Notes: generated by a model not told the origin, from the sequence alone. A stretch of DNA of 28,937 nt from Spirochaetae bacterium HGW-Spirochaetae-9 (GCA_002839205.1 PGXP01000001.1:1-28937), one strand, 5' to 3'; positions 8,285 to 17,080 are shown, counted from the stretch's first letter. Numbers and translations are program-made.

Positions 8285-9445
8285 CTACACGAAATTGTGC
8301 ACGCGCATCACCGATATTTCATTTATTCCGAGCGATTCCGCCTTGGTGACCTTTCCGTTCGCCGTATCGACGACGAGCTTCAGAAGATCATCAGTGAGGG
8401 TTTTCATCGATTTCGGCCCAAAGATCAGGTCCGAGGCGTCGAAGTCGATGTTGTCGCCCATCGTCGCAAAGGTGCCGCGATTGCCCGTGATCTTGATGAC
8501 GGGGGCGATGGGATTCCCCATGGGCGATCCTCGCCCCGTCGTGAAGACGACGATCTGCGCTCCGCCGGCCACCATGGCCGCCACTGAGCTTGGATCCTGC
8601 CCCGGCGTGTCCATGATGACAAGGCCTTTCTCGGTCACTGGCTTCGCGTAATCGTAGACAGCATTAACCGGCGTGTGGCCGCCCTTGTGGATGCACCCGA
8701 GGGATTTTTCCTCGAGGGTGGTGATGCCGCCCGCCTTGTTCCCTGGCGTCGGATTGGCCCGCCTCACTTCTTCGCCCACTGCCTTGAGGGAATCCTCATA
8801 TCTGTACACGATGTCGAGGATGCGTTGGCCGATTTCGGGCGTTTTCGCGCGTTTTGCGAGTATATGCTCGGCTCCGATGAACTCGGGCGTCTCGCTCAGT
8901 ATCGATGTTCCCCCCAGTTCCACGAGGCGGTCGGACAGCGAACCCACGAGGGGGTTGGCGGCTATTCCGGAGGTTGGATCGGAGCCGCCGCATTCGGTGC
9001 CGAGCATAAGTTCGCTTATGGGGGCTTCAACGCGTTGTGCGATAGAAGCTTCCTCGACAAGCTGTTTCGCATTCCGCACGCCCTTCTCGACGGCCTTGAG
9101 CGTGCCTCCTTCCTGTTGGATGATGACAGTGCGCAGAGGTTTGTTCGTTAGCTTCCTTATAGCGTCGCCGACGATGTTGGCCTGGCAGGTTTCGCATCCC
9201 AGCGAGACGACGACGGTGCCGTACACGTTGGGGTTGGCGGCAAAGCCCGCGAGGATGTCCATCGTGTATTCAAGATCCTTGCCTATCTGGGCGCATCCGT
9301 TCTGGTTGGTGAAGCTTATCGCCCCCGAAACCTGCGAAGCGATGATTCGGGCCGTATCCGAAGCGCAGACGCTGGCAGGCAATATCAATACATGATTGCG
9401 GATGCCCACTTTCCCATCAGGACGTCTATATCCGAAAAAAGTCAT
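8285..9445 (-). CDS. UxaA-family dehydratase, large (C-terminal catalytic) subunit
   Basis: 386 residues. It matches the large domain of altronate/galactarate dehydratases (UxaA, GarD) and the beta subunit SuyB of (R)-sulfolactate sulfo-lyase. Seen: the opening FFGYRRPDGKVGIRNHVLIL, NQNGCAQIGKD, SLGCETCQAN, LGTECGGSDPTSGIAANP, and the late TPGQDPSSVAAMVAGGAQIVVFTTGRGSPMG. The Cys residues in these motifs are the likely iron ligands. A GGGGAG site precedes the ATG at 9445; a 19-residue upstream extension is unsupported. The SAF subunit that this enzyme needs is encoded 13 nt upstream, so the usual single UxaA chain is split in two. It is the last gene of the operon. Substrate is probably an aldonate such as altronate (giving 2-keto-3-deoxygluconate), with sulfolactate as an alternative. 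Confidence 0.85.
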   Translation of the reverse strand: MTFFGYRRPDGKVGIRNHVLILPASVCASDTARIIASQVSGAISFTNQNGCAQIGKDLEYTMDILAGFAANPNVYGTVVVSLGCETCQANIVGDAIRKLTNKPLRTVIIQQEGGTLKAVEKGVRNAKQLVEEASIAQRVEAPISELMLGTECGGSDPTSGIAANPLVGSLSDRLVELGGTSILSETPEFIGAEHILAKRAKTPEIGQRILDIVYRYEDSLKAVGEEVRRANPTPGNKAGGITTLEEKSLGCIHKGGHTPVNAVYDYAKPVTEKGLVIMDTPGQDPSSVAAMVAGGAQIVVFTTGRGSPMGNPIAPVIKITGNRGTFATMGDNIDFDASDLIFGPKSMKTLTDDLLKLVVDTANGKVTKAESLGINEISVMRVHNFV

Positions 9446-9458
9446 TTCGCTTCTCCCC

Positions 9459-9737
9459 TCAAAGATCTTCCTTGATGTTGCTGATGTTGTGCACATGTAC
9501 ATGGCTGCCCGCCGGAATATCCTTCATCGCCTCGCCGATACGTTCCCCGTATTTTAGGACGGAAACGCCCTTTCCAATATCATCTCTGGCGACTTTATGG
9601 TAGATAGTGATGTCGTCCAACGCGATGACAGTGATGTCCTTGTTTCCAAGCTTAAAGCACACGGGAGAGCCTTTCGCGATCGGCTCGATGGCGACCACAA
9701 CGTTGTCATTCTCATCAATGATCAAAGCGTTGATCAT
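9459..9737 (-). CDS. UxaA-family dehydratase, small SAF-domain subunit
   Basis: 92 residues, corresponding to the N-terminal SAF domain of altronate/galactarate dehydratase or to SuyA. Seen: MINALIIDENDNVVVAIEPI, KLGNKDITVIALDDI, the His in ITIYHKVA, KGVSVLKYGERIGEAMKDI and the C-terminal metal-side GSHVHVHNI. The ATG at 9737 lies just after the pdxA2-like stop codon, with GGGGAAG in the end of that gene as ribosome site. It is followed after 13 nt by the large subunit, and the two should form one enzyme. The invariant His residues make it look functional. Confidence 0.85.
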   Translation of the reverse strand: MINALIIDENDNVVVAIEPIAKGSPVCFKLGNKDITVIALDDITIYHKVARDDIGKGVSVLKYGERIGEAMKDIPAGSHVHVHNISNIKEDL

Positions 9738-9738
9738 C

Positions 9739-10788
9739 TTACTTCCCCATTTTCGCGATTCGCTGATAAGCGAACTTGATGGCATAATCGATCGCGTTCA
9801 CAAGGCTTTCCTCGGTAGCCGTGCCCTTCCCAGCCTTGCCGAAGGCCGTCCCATGATCGACGGAAGTGCGGATGATGGGCAAGCCCAGGGTGATATTGAC
9901 GCCGCTTACGGAATTCCACTTTTTCTCGATTTCGTTCCAGGTAAAACCGACAATCTTGAGAGGGATATGGCCCTGGTCGTGGTACATCGCGACGACTATG
10001 TCGTACTGTCCGCCCAAAGCCTTGGAGAACAGCGTATCGGGCGGAACGGGTCCATCCACGATGATCCCTTCGCCGCGCGCTTTTTCGATGGCCGGAACGA
10101 TTTCGTTCACTTCCTCGCATCCGAAAAGCCCGCCGTCGCTCGCGTGCGGATTCAGTCCCGCCACGCCTATGCGGGGATTCTCTATGCCGAAGTCGCGCAT
10201 CGCGTTGTACGCGAGCTTTATGACGGCATAGACACGTTCCTTCTTCACGTTGTCGCAGGCCTGACGCAGCGAGACATGGGTTGATACGTGGACTACGCGC
10301 AGTTTGCCTTCGGCAAGCATCATCGTGTAGTCCTTGGTTTTGGTGAAATCCGCGTAAATTTCCGTGTGCCCGGTGTAGTGGTACCCCGCGAGGTTGAGCG
10401 CTTCCTTGTTCAGCGGTCCGGTTACCGTCGCATCGATGTCGTTGGCCATTGCCAGGTCGATTACTTTCTTTACCGCATCGAAGGCCGCTTTGCCGGCCAT
10501 CGCCGACACTTTGCCGTGAACCAGCGCTTTTACATCCACATCCTTGAGGTCGACGACGTCGATGGTCCCGTACTCGAATTTCGCCTGCGAGACTTTCTCG
10601 ATCGCGTTGATCACAAGATCGACCTTGGCGATCTTCACCGCCTGTTCCATCACCGAAGCGTCACCCGCCACCAACGGCCTGCATTTTCCGTACAAAGCCT
10701 TGTCCGCGAAAGCTTTCGCCGCTATTTCGGGACCAATACCCGCGGGGTCTCCCATCGAAATACCGATAATCGGCAGTCTTTCAATCAT
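9739..10788 (-). CDS. pdxA2: PdxA2-like 4-phospho-D-threonate/erythronate 3-dehydrogenase
   Basis: 349 residues of the PdxA family. Motifs: the N-terminal GISMGDPAGIGPEI, TVTGPLNKEAL, GHTEIYADF, and metal ligands at His171 (VSTHVSL), His215 (GLNPHASDGGLFG) and His270 (AMYHDQGHIPLK). Genuine PdxA acts in vitamin B6 synthesis on 4-phosphohydroxythreonine. The close coupling here with a DUF1537 kinase is the known hallmark of PdxA2, which oxidises 4-phospho-D-threonate (or erythronate) to a 3-keto acid that loses CO2 to give dihydroxyacetone phosphate. The start overlaps the kinase stop by ATGA, with AGGAGG 7 nt upstream. The assignment to PdxA2 rests on context; the family assignment is firm. 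Confidence 0.88.
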   Translation of the reverse strand: MIERLPIIGISMGDPAGIGPEIAAKAFADKALYGKCRPLVAGDASVMEQAVKIAKVDLVINAIEKVSQAKFEYGTIDVVDLKDVDVKALVHGKVSAMAGKAAFDAVKKVIDLAMANDIDATVTGPLNKEALNLAGYHYTGHTEIYADFTKTKDYTMMLAEGKLRVVHVSTHVSLRQACDNVKKERVYAVIKLAYNAMRDFGIENPRIGVAGLNPHASDGGLFGCEEVNEIVPAIEKARGEGIIVDGPVPPDTLFSKALGGQYDIVVAMYHDQGHIPLKIVGFTWNEIEKKWNSVSGVNITLGLPIIRTSVDHGTAFGKAGKGTATEESLVNAIDYAIKFAYQRIAKMGK

Positions 10789-12122
10789 TTTCTGTCCTCC
10801 TGGCGCTCCATGGGAGCCTGTATGTGTTGTTTTCGGTTGGCTGGCGCGGGGCTGATCAGCCCCAGGCTCGCGGCCATCGCCATCGGATCGCCGAATCCGC
10901 CGGCTTTCGAGGCGAAATAGAGACGCTTCCCCAGCAGTTTTGAACGGAAATATCCGAAGGGAAGGCCCGGTGAAAGCTCCGCTACGAGATCTATGCTTTC
11001 GGCGCCGAGGGATTCGGCTATTCTCGCCGCCGAATCGCCGCCCGACGCGAAGAGGAATCGTATGGCGCGAAGTTGTGCGACTTCGAGTGTCAATTCCCCC
11101 AAAAAGGCGGAGATGGAGGAGCCGATTGTATTCCCCGAGATCTGTGCGTCGGTAGGGCGTATCGTCTCGCCAGTTCTGAGTAAAAGCGCCTTTCGCAGCG
11201 AAAGCAGGGATATGATGCCGAGGAGGCGTCGCTTTTCCTCGGAGGGGTCGGACAATATCGCATGGGGATCGGCGACGACTTCGCTCACGATGCCCGAGCG
11301 CACCAGGTTTTCGCATTGGACTTTACTGGTAGGCGTAATGGAGCCGATGACGAAGAGGACCCGCCCCTTCGAAACGTGCGGAAGGCTGTAGGGAACGGAC
11401 ACCGCCTTTTTTGCAAGCGCCTCGGCGAGCCCCGAAGATCCGGCGAAAAGACCACCTTCGAGCGAAGACAGGGTCGCGATCGAACCCAAATCCTCCATGG
11501 TCTCGGCGTCAGCCACGAAGATGCGCATCCCGAGGGATGCCCTTTCCTCCACGGTGGCGCGCAGGGAAGCCTCGCCCCCGCGCACGGCGGAAAGAGGAAG
11601 TTCGTACACTTTCCCTGGAAAACGCTTCTCCAGAATTTTCGCTATACGGGATTCAGTAACCGGGGTGAAGGGGTCGCGCCCCATGGCTGTCTCGGCCAGG
11701 GGAATTCCACCGACATAGCACATGCCGCCTGATACAATCCGGCCATTCTTCGGCGCCGAGGGCGCGACTATCGCGAATCGATACCCTGCTGCATCCATCA
11801 CGGCCGCTATCTCATCCGCGGGATTTCCCCGCAGCGTCGAGTCGATCTTCTTGTAGAAAAACCTGGCTCCAGCCTTGTGGAGATGGCGAACCGTCTCCGC
11901 GACGCAGGCGTAGGCTTCGGCCGATGGCAGGAATCGCGAGTCCGTATTGACGACGGTAGCGGCAAGATTTCGTTGCCTTGTTTCCTGAAAGGCGCCGGGA
12001 TTCAGCAAAAGCCTCACCGGCCTTCCCTCGGAACGGAATTGCACCGCCGAATCGCCCGCCCCGGTAAAATCGTCGGCGATTACTACCCAATCCTTACGCA
12101 TCGACAAGGGGTTTGGCTTCAT
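10785..12122 (-). CDS. DUF1537 four-carbon acid-sugar kinase
   Basis: 445 residues. The N-terminal substrate domain opens with VVIADDFTGAGDSAVQF, the family signature, and has FFYKKIDSTLRGN further on. The C-terminal nucleotide domain holds FLFASGGDSAARIAESLGA, SPGLPFGYF and ASKAGGFGDPMAM. DUF1537 proteins phosphorylate D-threonate, D-erythronate or related keto acids at O4 (families DtnK, OtnK). Because a PdxA2-like gene follows directly, D-threonate or its C2 epimer is the best substrate guess. Both ends overlap neighbours by ATGA (12119-12122 with the dehydratase, 10785-10788 with pdxA2), indicating translational coupling. Confidence 0.88.
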   Translation of the reverse strand: MKPNPLSMRKDWVVIADDFTGAGDSAVQFRSEGRPVRLLLNPGAFQETRQRNLAATVVNTDSRFLPSAEAYACVAETVRHLHKAGARFFYKKIDSTLRGNPADEIAAVMDAAGYRFAIVAPSAPKNGRIVSGGMCYVGGIPLAETAMGRDPFTPVTESRIAKILEKRFPGKVYELPLSAVRGGEASLRATVEERASLGMRIFVADAETMEDLGSIATLSSLEGGLFAGSSGLAEALAKKAVSVPYSLPHVSKGRVLFVIGSITPTSKVQCENLVRSGIVSEVVADPHAILSDPSEEKRRLLGIISLLSLRKALLLRTGETIRPTDAQISGNTIGSSISAFLGELTLEVAQLRAIRFLFASGGDSAARIAESLGAESIDLVAELSPGLPFGYFRSKLLGKRLYFASKAGGFGDPMAMAASLGLISPAPANRKQHIQAPMERQEDRK

Positions 12123-13786
12123 TCCCACAAAGCGCCGGTCGCAGTGTCGGGCGCCAGGGAGGCATAGAGGCCGAGAATGCCCTTTCGATTCTGGACAGGA
12201 GGCAGCCAGGCTGCCTTGCGCGCCGCCAGTTCAGCCTCTGCGACTTCCAGCTCGAGCGCTTTGCCATCCAGGTCGATGGACACCAGGTCGCCGTCGCGGA
12301 CAAAGGCGAGAGGTCCGCCCTTGGCGGCCTCGGGCGCGACATGGCCGATACAGGGGCCGCGGGTCGAACCGGAAAAACGGCCGTCGGTGACGAGGGCTGT
12401 GCTCGACGCGAGCCCCGAACCGGAGAGTATCGCGGTGATCATCTGCATTTCGCGCATCCCCGGGCCGCCGACGGGGCCTTCGTACCGTATGACGATGACC
12501 GACCCTGGCTTCACGAGACCCTTCTCCACGGCTGCCACCGCGTCGTCCATGCCGTCGAACACGGCTGCCGGGCCTTTGAAGCGCCACATATCCTTGGGCA
12601 CGGCAGAAGCCTTCACCACAGCCCCCTCGGGAGCGAGGTTCCCATGGAGAATCGCGATCCCTCCCTTGGGGGAATAAGCCGACTCTACCGGCCTGATCAT
12701 ATCCCTGTCCTTCCATTCGGCCGTCGCGGCGATTTCAGCCAAGGTCTTTCCCGACACCGTGGGCATGTCGAGGGAAAGCTTGTCCTTGAGCGAAGCCAGC
12801 ACGGCGGGGACGCCCCCAGCCAGATGAAAATCGGTCATCGTCCTGGGGCTCGACGGGTTGACCTTGAGCACGATAGGTATCTGCTCTCCCAGTTCCTCGA
12901 AGGTATCGATGCCCATGGAAAAGCCGGCCGCCGCGGCCATGGCGGGAAGATGGAGGACGGCGTTGGTCGATCCTCCGATGCCGAGGCAGAGTTTTATCGC
13001 GTTCCTGTAGCTCTCCGCGGAGAGAAGGTCGAGGGGGCGCAGCTTGTCCCTGACGAGGGAGACTATGCGCTCGCCAGCGGCCATCGCTTCGCGTTTTTTT
13101 TCGGGAGAATCGGCGAGGGTGGTCGCGGAAAGAGGAAGGGTGAGCCCCATGGCCTCCGCGATGCTGTTCATGGTGTTGGCCGTTCCCAGCATGGAGCAGG
13201 AGCCGAGGGAAGGGCAGGCGCTCATCTCGATTTCGGCGAGCTCGGCCTCGGTGATCTTGCCGGCCTGACAGCGGCCGATGCATTCCCGCATCAGGGAGGT
13301 GGTGATCTTTTCTCCCTTGAATTCCCCGTCGGCCATGATGCCCACAGCCACGGCGATCGAAGGTATGTTGACCCTCGTCATCGCCATCAACATGCCCGGA
13401 GTGATCTTGTCGCAGCTCAAAAGAAATACTGCCCCGTCGAAACTGTGGGCCTGGAGCATTATTTCCACGGAATAGGCGATGATGTCCCTCGAAGGGAGGG
13501 AGTATTTCATCCCCTCGGTGCCCTGGGCGATACCGTCGCAGACGCCTATCGTGTTGAACTCGAAGGGAACTCCACCGCCCTGGCGGATGCCTTTCTTAAC
13601 TTCAGCGGCCAAATCGCGCAAGGGCATGCAGCCCGGCACGATCTCGTTGAAGGAGCTGACCACAGCGATGAGGGGCTTGCCGAAATCCTCGCGCTTGACA
13701 CCGAGGGAATGGAGGAGGGAACGGCTTGTCGCCTTGTCCATGCCGGCCGTGACTTCGTCGCTCTTCAGGCCGCTCCCTTTTATCAT
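12119..13786 (-). CDS. IlvD/Edd-family dihydroxy-acid or sugar-acid dehydratase
   Basis: 555 residues, full length for the family. Fe-S enzymes of this family dehydrate 2,3-dihydroxy acids or aldonates to 2-keto acids. Signatures: SCDKITPGMLMAM (Cys125), ACPSLGSCSMLGTANTMN (Cys197), CDGIAQGTEGMKYSLPSRD, GGSTNAVLHLPAMA, and late GPVGGPGMREMQ and DGRFSGSTRGPCIGH. The first cluster Cys is usually in T-P-C-N; here the motif is NEIVPGCMPL, with Cys53 one position later, where many homologues have His. GGGGA precedes the ATG, which overlaps the upstream stop by ATGA; the 3' end overlaps the kinase in the same way. Its place among acid-sugar genes favours a sugar-acid substrate over valine/isoleucine synthesis, but a true IlvD is not excluded. 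Confidence 0.87.
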   Translation of the reverse strand: MIKGSGLKSDEVTAGMDKATSRSLLHSLGVKREDFGKPLIAVVSSFNEIVPGCMPLRDLAAEVKKGIRQGGGVPFEFNTIGVCDGIAQGTEGMKYSLPSRDIIAYSVEIMLQAHSFDGAVFLLSCDKITPGMLMAMTRVNIPSIAVAVGIMADGEFKGEKITTSLMRECIGRCQAGKITEAELAEIEMSACPSLGSCSMLGTANTMNSIAEAMGLTLPLSATTLADSPEKKREAMAAGERIVSLVRDKLRPLDLLSAESYRNAIKLCLGIGGSTNAVLHLPAMAAAAGFSMGIDTFEELGEQIPIVLKVNPSSPRTMTDFHLAGGVPAVLASLKDKLSLDMPTVSGKTLAEIAATAEWKDRDMIRPVESAYSPKGGIAILHGNLAPEGAVVKASAVPKDMWRFKGPAAVFDGMDDAVAAVEKGLVKPGSVIVIRYEGPVGGPGMREMQMITAILSGSGLASSTALVTDGRFSGSTRGPCIGHVAPEAAKGGPLAFVRDGDLVSIDLDGKALELEVAEAELAARKAAWLPPVQNRKGILGLYASLAPDTATGALWE

Positions 13787-15057
13787 AGAAGATTCCCCTT
13801 TTCATCGAAGGGCAGCTCGGTGGGCTGCTGATCGGCTGCCACTTCAAGGTAGGGATTGGCGCGCGCTTCCTTGATCAGGCTTTCGCTGATCTCGATCTCG
13901 GAAACGGCCACCGTGTTTTTTATCCTGACAAGGCGTACCGTTTTCTTGTCCAGGATATTGCAGGTCTTGATTGCCGCCTGTATCGCCTGCCTGTCGTTAC
14001 TGAGCACCATGGGAACCTTGACGCTCATGGGTACCGTTGAGGTGAGAGCGTTTGGATAGGTGTTCTCGAAATCAAATTTATCGTAGGCGCGCCTGGTCGT
14101 GAAGTCGAGAATACCAAGCCCGTTTCCATTTCCGTGCGAAACATCGGTGATGTCGAGGACGGCAACCTTGCCGATTTCGGGACCGCCAGAGCAATAGGGA
14201 GTATGGTAGCGCCCCACCATGTTCGTGTCGAAGCCCGTACCGCTTATGTCCTTGCCGATCTCATCGATGATGAGGACGTCGAGCTTGTCGAAATGGATCT
14301 TGGGGGAGAGGCGTTTGGCCTCTTCCTGGAGGGCCGGCTCTTCGGTGATGACTTCCTGGGGACTCAGAACAACTATTTTCGCCGTTTCGTGGTAGGCATT
14401 TTCGAGAGAGCCAACGGCGAATAATATCCTGCCCGATTCGAGCACGACCTTACCGATCGCTGGGATATTGACGGCCATTGTGCCGAAGCCGAGCTCGTGG
14501 CACATGTCGGCGCCCTTCTGCTTGCCCAATCCGATGGTGCACATCTTCATGAGACCGCTTTCGTAGGGGCCGCGAAAGGCGACATGGGGCTTTATCCTGT
14601 TGATGATGATGATGCCATCGGCTTCGGCCGCGTAGCGGTCGATATTGACGGGGATACCAGTCGAGGAAGTGCCGATGACGACCGTGTCCATGGTGGCGCG
14701 GATGGGAGCGCCCATCGCCTCCTCGGTGAAGCCCATGCCCTCGAGCATGGATCGCTGGCCGGCAGCCGTAGCGCCGCCGTGGCTTCCCATCGCGGGAATG
14801 ATGAAGGGCTCGGCTCCCAATGCCTTCAGTTCGCGGATGAGGGTTTTCACCAGGAGGGGCTGATTCGCAATGCCTCGTGAGCCCACGGTGACGGCGATGC
14901 TCATCCCTTTGCGTACGAGGCTGGCTACATTTTTCTCGCGCAGGAGGCGTGTCAGCTCGGCCGTCGGATCTTCGACCTTGGGCCGATCGAAGCGCTGCTT
15001 CACCTTGACGACTTTTGGAAGAGGAATAGGATCCAGCAAATTGTCGATAGTGCTCAT
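13783..15057 (-). CDS. LarA-like nickel-pincer racemase/epimerase (DUF2088)
   Basis: 424 residues of the lactate racemase LarA superfamily. The four residues known in LarA of Lactiplantibacillus plantarum (His108, His174, Lys184, His200) have counterparts at His93 (AMGSHGGAT), His158 (NRIKPHVAF), Lys171 (GLMKMCTIG) and His187 (DMCHELG), with almost the same spacing (65, 13 and 16 residues against 66, 10 and 16). This suggests it binds the nickel pincer cofactor and inverts a 2-hydroxy acid at C2. The superfamily includes malate racemase and D-gluconate 2-epimerase. larB, larC and larE, needed for the cofactor, are not in the window. AGGAG lies 7 nt before the ATG. It sits between the transporter and the dehydratase, coupled to the latter by ATGA. 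The substrate is not known. Confidence 0.82.
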   Translation of the reverse strand: MSTIDNLLDPIPLPKVVKVKQRFDRPKVEDPTAELTRLLREKNVASLVRKGMSIAVTVGSRGIANQPLLVKTLIRELKALGAEPFIIPAMGSHGGATAAGQRSMLEGMGFTEEAMGAPIRATMDTVVIGTSSTGIPVNIDRYAAEADGIIIINRIKPHVAFRGPYESGLMKMCTIGLGKQKGADMCHELGFGTMAVNIPAIGKVVLESGRILFAVGSLENAYHETAKIVVLSPQEVITEEPALQEEAKRLSPKIHFDKLDVLIIDEIGKDISGTGFDTNMVGRYHTPYCSGGPEIGKVAVLDITDVSHGNGNGLGILDFTTRRAYDKFDFENTYPNALTSTVPMSVKVPMVLSNDRQAIQAAIKTCNILDKKTVRLVRIKNTVAVSEIEISESLIKEARANPYLEVAADQQPTELPFDEKGNLL

Positions 15058-15085
15058 TGAATACTCCTGAATGCGGTGTCCAAGG

Positions 15086-16582
15086 TTACGCCTTCTTCTT
15101 CTTTTTCTTGAGGAAGGAAAAGAGGGGCGTCGACTGGAGGATAGACAAAAGGGCGATCGCGAGGAGAACCATCGCGATGGGGCTCGTGAACAGGACAGAG
15201 AGGCTGCCGTGCCCGATCATCAGGGTCTGATAGTAGCTGTTGCTCATCAGGCCTCCGAGGATGAGGCCCAGGACCATCGGAGCCACCGGCATTTTGATCT
15301 TGTCCATGAAGTAGCCGAGGAGACCAAAAGCGAACATGAGACCAACATCGAAGACGCTGTTGTTGATGGCAAAGGCACCGATGACGCAGAGGACGACGAT
15401 GATAGGCCCGAGCACCTTGTTCCTCACCCTCGTGACGACGATGCTCGCCCTGGTGAAGAGCAGGCCGAAGATGAACATGGCGAGGTTGGCGAGCATGACA
15501 GCCCAGATGAGGGTGTAGGTGACATCGGCGTAATCGGTCATGAGAGTAGGTCCGGGCATCATGCCGTGGACCATGAGGCCGCCCATGAGGACTGCGGTGG
15601 CAGAACTTCCGGGAATGCCGAGAGAGATCGTCGGGATGAGGGCTCCGCCGACGACGGCGTTGTTGGCGGCTTCCGCGGCTGCTATACCCTCGGGAAGGCC
15701 GGTACCGAACAACTCCTTGCGTTTCGAGAAGCGCTTGGTCTCGTTGTAGGCGAACCAGCAGGCTGTGTCGCCGCCTGAGCCCGGAACGATGCCGACAAAG
15801 ATTCCGATGAATGAAGAGCGGATGATGGTCGGAATGAGGAAGAGGAATTCCTTCCAGGTGGGAAGCATCTTGTCCGAGAACTTGCTGATTCTTGTGGCTG
15901 CCTGTTCTTTCTGGGAAACAAGCTTTATCGCCTGGGGAATGGAGAAGAGGCCGATGAGGGCGACAACAAAGGGAATGCCCGAATAGAGGTTGATGTTTCC
16001 GAAGGTGAAGCGGGCCGAGCCGGTGATGGGATCGATGCCTACCTGGGAGAGAAGGAGGCCGAATATTCCCGAGAGCAGACCCATGAATACCGAGCCGCCA
16101 CTGAGGGATCCGATGATGGTGATGCCGAGAACGGCTACGCCGAGAAGCTCGAGAGGCCCGAACTCAAGGGCCAGGGTGCCGAGCAGCGGAGCTACGAGAA
16201 GGAGGGCTAGGCTGCTTATGACGCCGCCGCAGAGCGACGCGATGAGTGAAATGCCGAGGGCCTTGCCCGCCTGGCCCTTCTGGGCCATGGGGTAGCCGTC
16301 GAGCACGGTGGCCGCGGCCGCGGGCGTGCCCGGGGTCTTGATGAGAATGGCCGAAATCGAGCCTCCGTACATGGCGCCCATATAGAGGGCGGCCAGCATG
16401 CTCAAGCCCGCAGCCGCGTCCATGCTGAAGGTGAGGGGGAGGAGAAGAGCGATCGCCATGGTGGCCGAGAGGCCAGGCATGGCGCCCACGAATATGCCAA
16501 TGATCGTGCCCAGACTCACCATCAAAATGTTGAAAGGCTGGAGAACGTTCGTCAGGCCGAACATGATGTTTTCAAGTACCAT
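15086..16582 (-). CDS. tctA: Tripartite tricarboxylate transporter, large membrane subunit
   Basis: 498 residues with about 11-12 membrane spans. TctA signatures: GAMPGLSATMAIALLLPLTF, the Gly/Ala-rich GAMYGGSISAILIKTPGTPAAAATVLDG block and a second GIVPGSGGDTACWFAYN / GIAAAEAANNAVVGGALIPTISLGIPGSS block. It is the ion-coupled permease of the TTT family, taking substrate handed over by TctC. The C-terminus is unusual in ending in a run of six Lys. AAGGAAGG precedes the ATG. It follows tctB after 12 nt. TTT systems carry citrate, tartrate, terephthalate, sulfolactate and other acids; here an acid sugar is likely. Confidence 0.95.
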   Translation of the reverse strand: MVLENIMFGLTNVLQPFNILMVSLGTIIGIFVGAMPGLSATMAIALLLPLTFSMDAAAGLSMLAALYMGAMYGGSISAILIKTPGTPAAAATVLDGYPMAQKGQAGKALGISLIASLCGGVISSLALLLVAPLLGTLALEFGPLELLGVAVLGITIIGSLSGGSVFMGLLSGIFGLLLSQVGIDPITGSARFTFGNINLYSGIPFVVALIGLFSIPQAIKLVSQKEQAATRISKFSDKMLPTWKEFLFLIPTIIRSSFIGIFVGIVPGSGGDTACWFAYNETKRFSKRKELFGTGLPEGIAAAEAANNAVVGGALIPTISLGIPGSSATAVLMGGLMVHGMMPGPTLMTDYADVTYTLIWAVMLANLAMFIFGLLFTRASIVVTRVRNKVLGPIIVVLCVIGAFAINNSVFDVGLMFAFGLLGYFMDKIKMPVAPMVLGLILGGLMSNSYYQTLMIGHGSLSVLFTSPIAMVLLAIALLSILQSTPLFSFLKKKKKKA

Positions 16583-16594
16583 TGGGTCCTTCCT

Positions 16595-17080
16595 TTAACC
16601 GAGTATGCCCGACAGAATACCCATCGGGACCGGAAGGTGGAGAAATACGACAAAGAGGAAATAGACGAAAACGCTGAAACCGATGCCGGTTAAAATTCCG
16701 ACCAGGAGCGATGTGGCTTCCAGCAGAAGGAAGGCGGCCACGATAAAAAGCGGGGTGACGATGAAATAGCCCACGGGCTTGAGAAGGAACACATAGGCGG
16801 CGATGAGGGCGACGAAGAGGACGAGGCGGATAAAACCGGACTTGTCGAAGGCAGGTTTACCCTGGTCCTCGGCGTTCGATGCCTTTTCTTCAAGAGCTTC
16901 AATTTTGCTCTTCTTGTACGATTCGAAAACCATGCCGGCGGAAAGCGCGATGACGAGGAGGATAAGCAATCTCGGCAATCCGTTGGCCGCCTGCACCATA
17001 TCCAGCGTGTCGATGAAAAAAATTCCCGCGACAGCGCAGAAAAAAACGGCCATGATGGTCGTCATAGCGTGTCTGCTCAC
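16595..17080 (-). CDS. tctB: Tripartite tricarboxylate transporter, small membrane subunit
   Basis: 161 residues with four hydrophobic segments (about 8-25, 35-50, 85-105 and 110-155) and a charged, cytoplasmic stretch around 52-80, the usual TctB design. The start is a GTG at 17080, supported by GGGAGG 8 nt upstream; a Met five codons later lacks this spacing. It lies between tctC and tctA and should form the membrane complex with TctA. TctB sequences are poorly conserved, so the call depends on topology plus position. Confidence 0.88.
   Translation of the reverse strand: MSRHAMTTIMAVFFCAVAGIFFIDTLDMVQAANGLPRLLILLVIALSAGMVFESYKKSKIEALEEKASNAEDQGKPAFDKSGFIRLVLFVALIAAYVFLLKPVGYFIVTPLFIVAAFLLLEATSLLVGILTGIGFSVFVYFLFVVFLHLPVPMGILSGILG

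Noticed and set aside
10789..11316. N-terminal extension of the PdxA2-like protein into the kinase gene
   Set aside because: The added residues are Arg- and Pro-rich out-of-frame kinase sequence, while the ATG at 10788 has a perfect ribosome site and the family's usual N-terminus.
12113..13831. Long plus-strand frame (572 codons) opposite the IlvD/Edd gene
   Set aside because: It lies antisense to a clearly conserved dehydratase and its translation is low in hydrophobic order and rich in His, Arg and Gly. Such frames arise from GC-rich codon bias.
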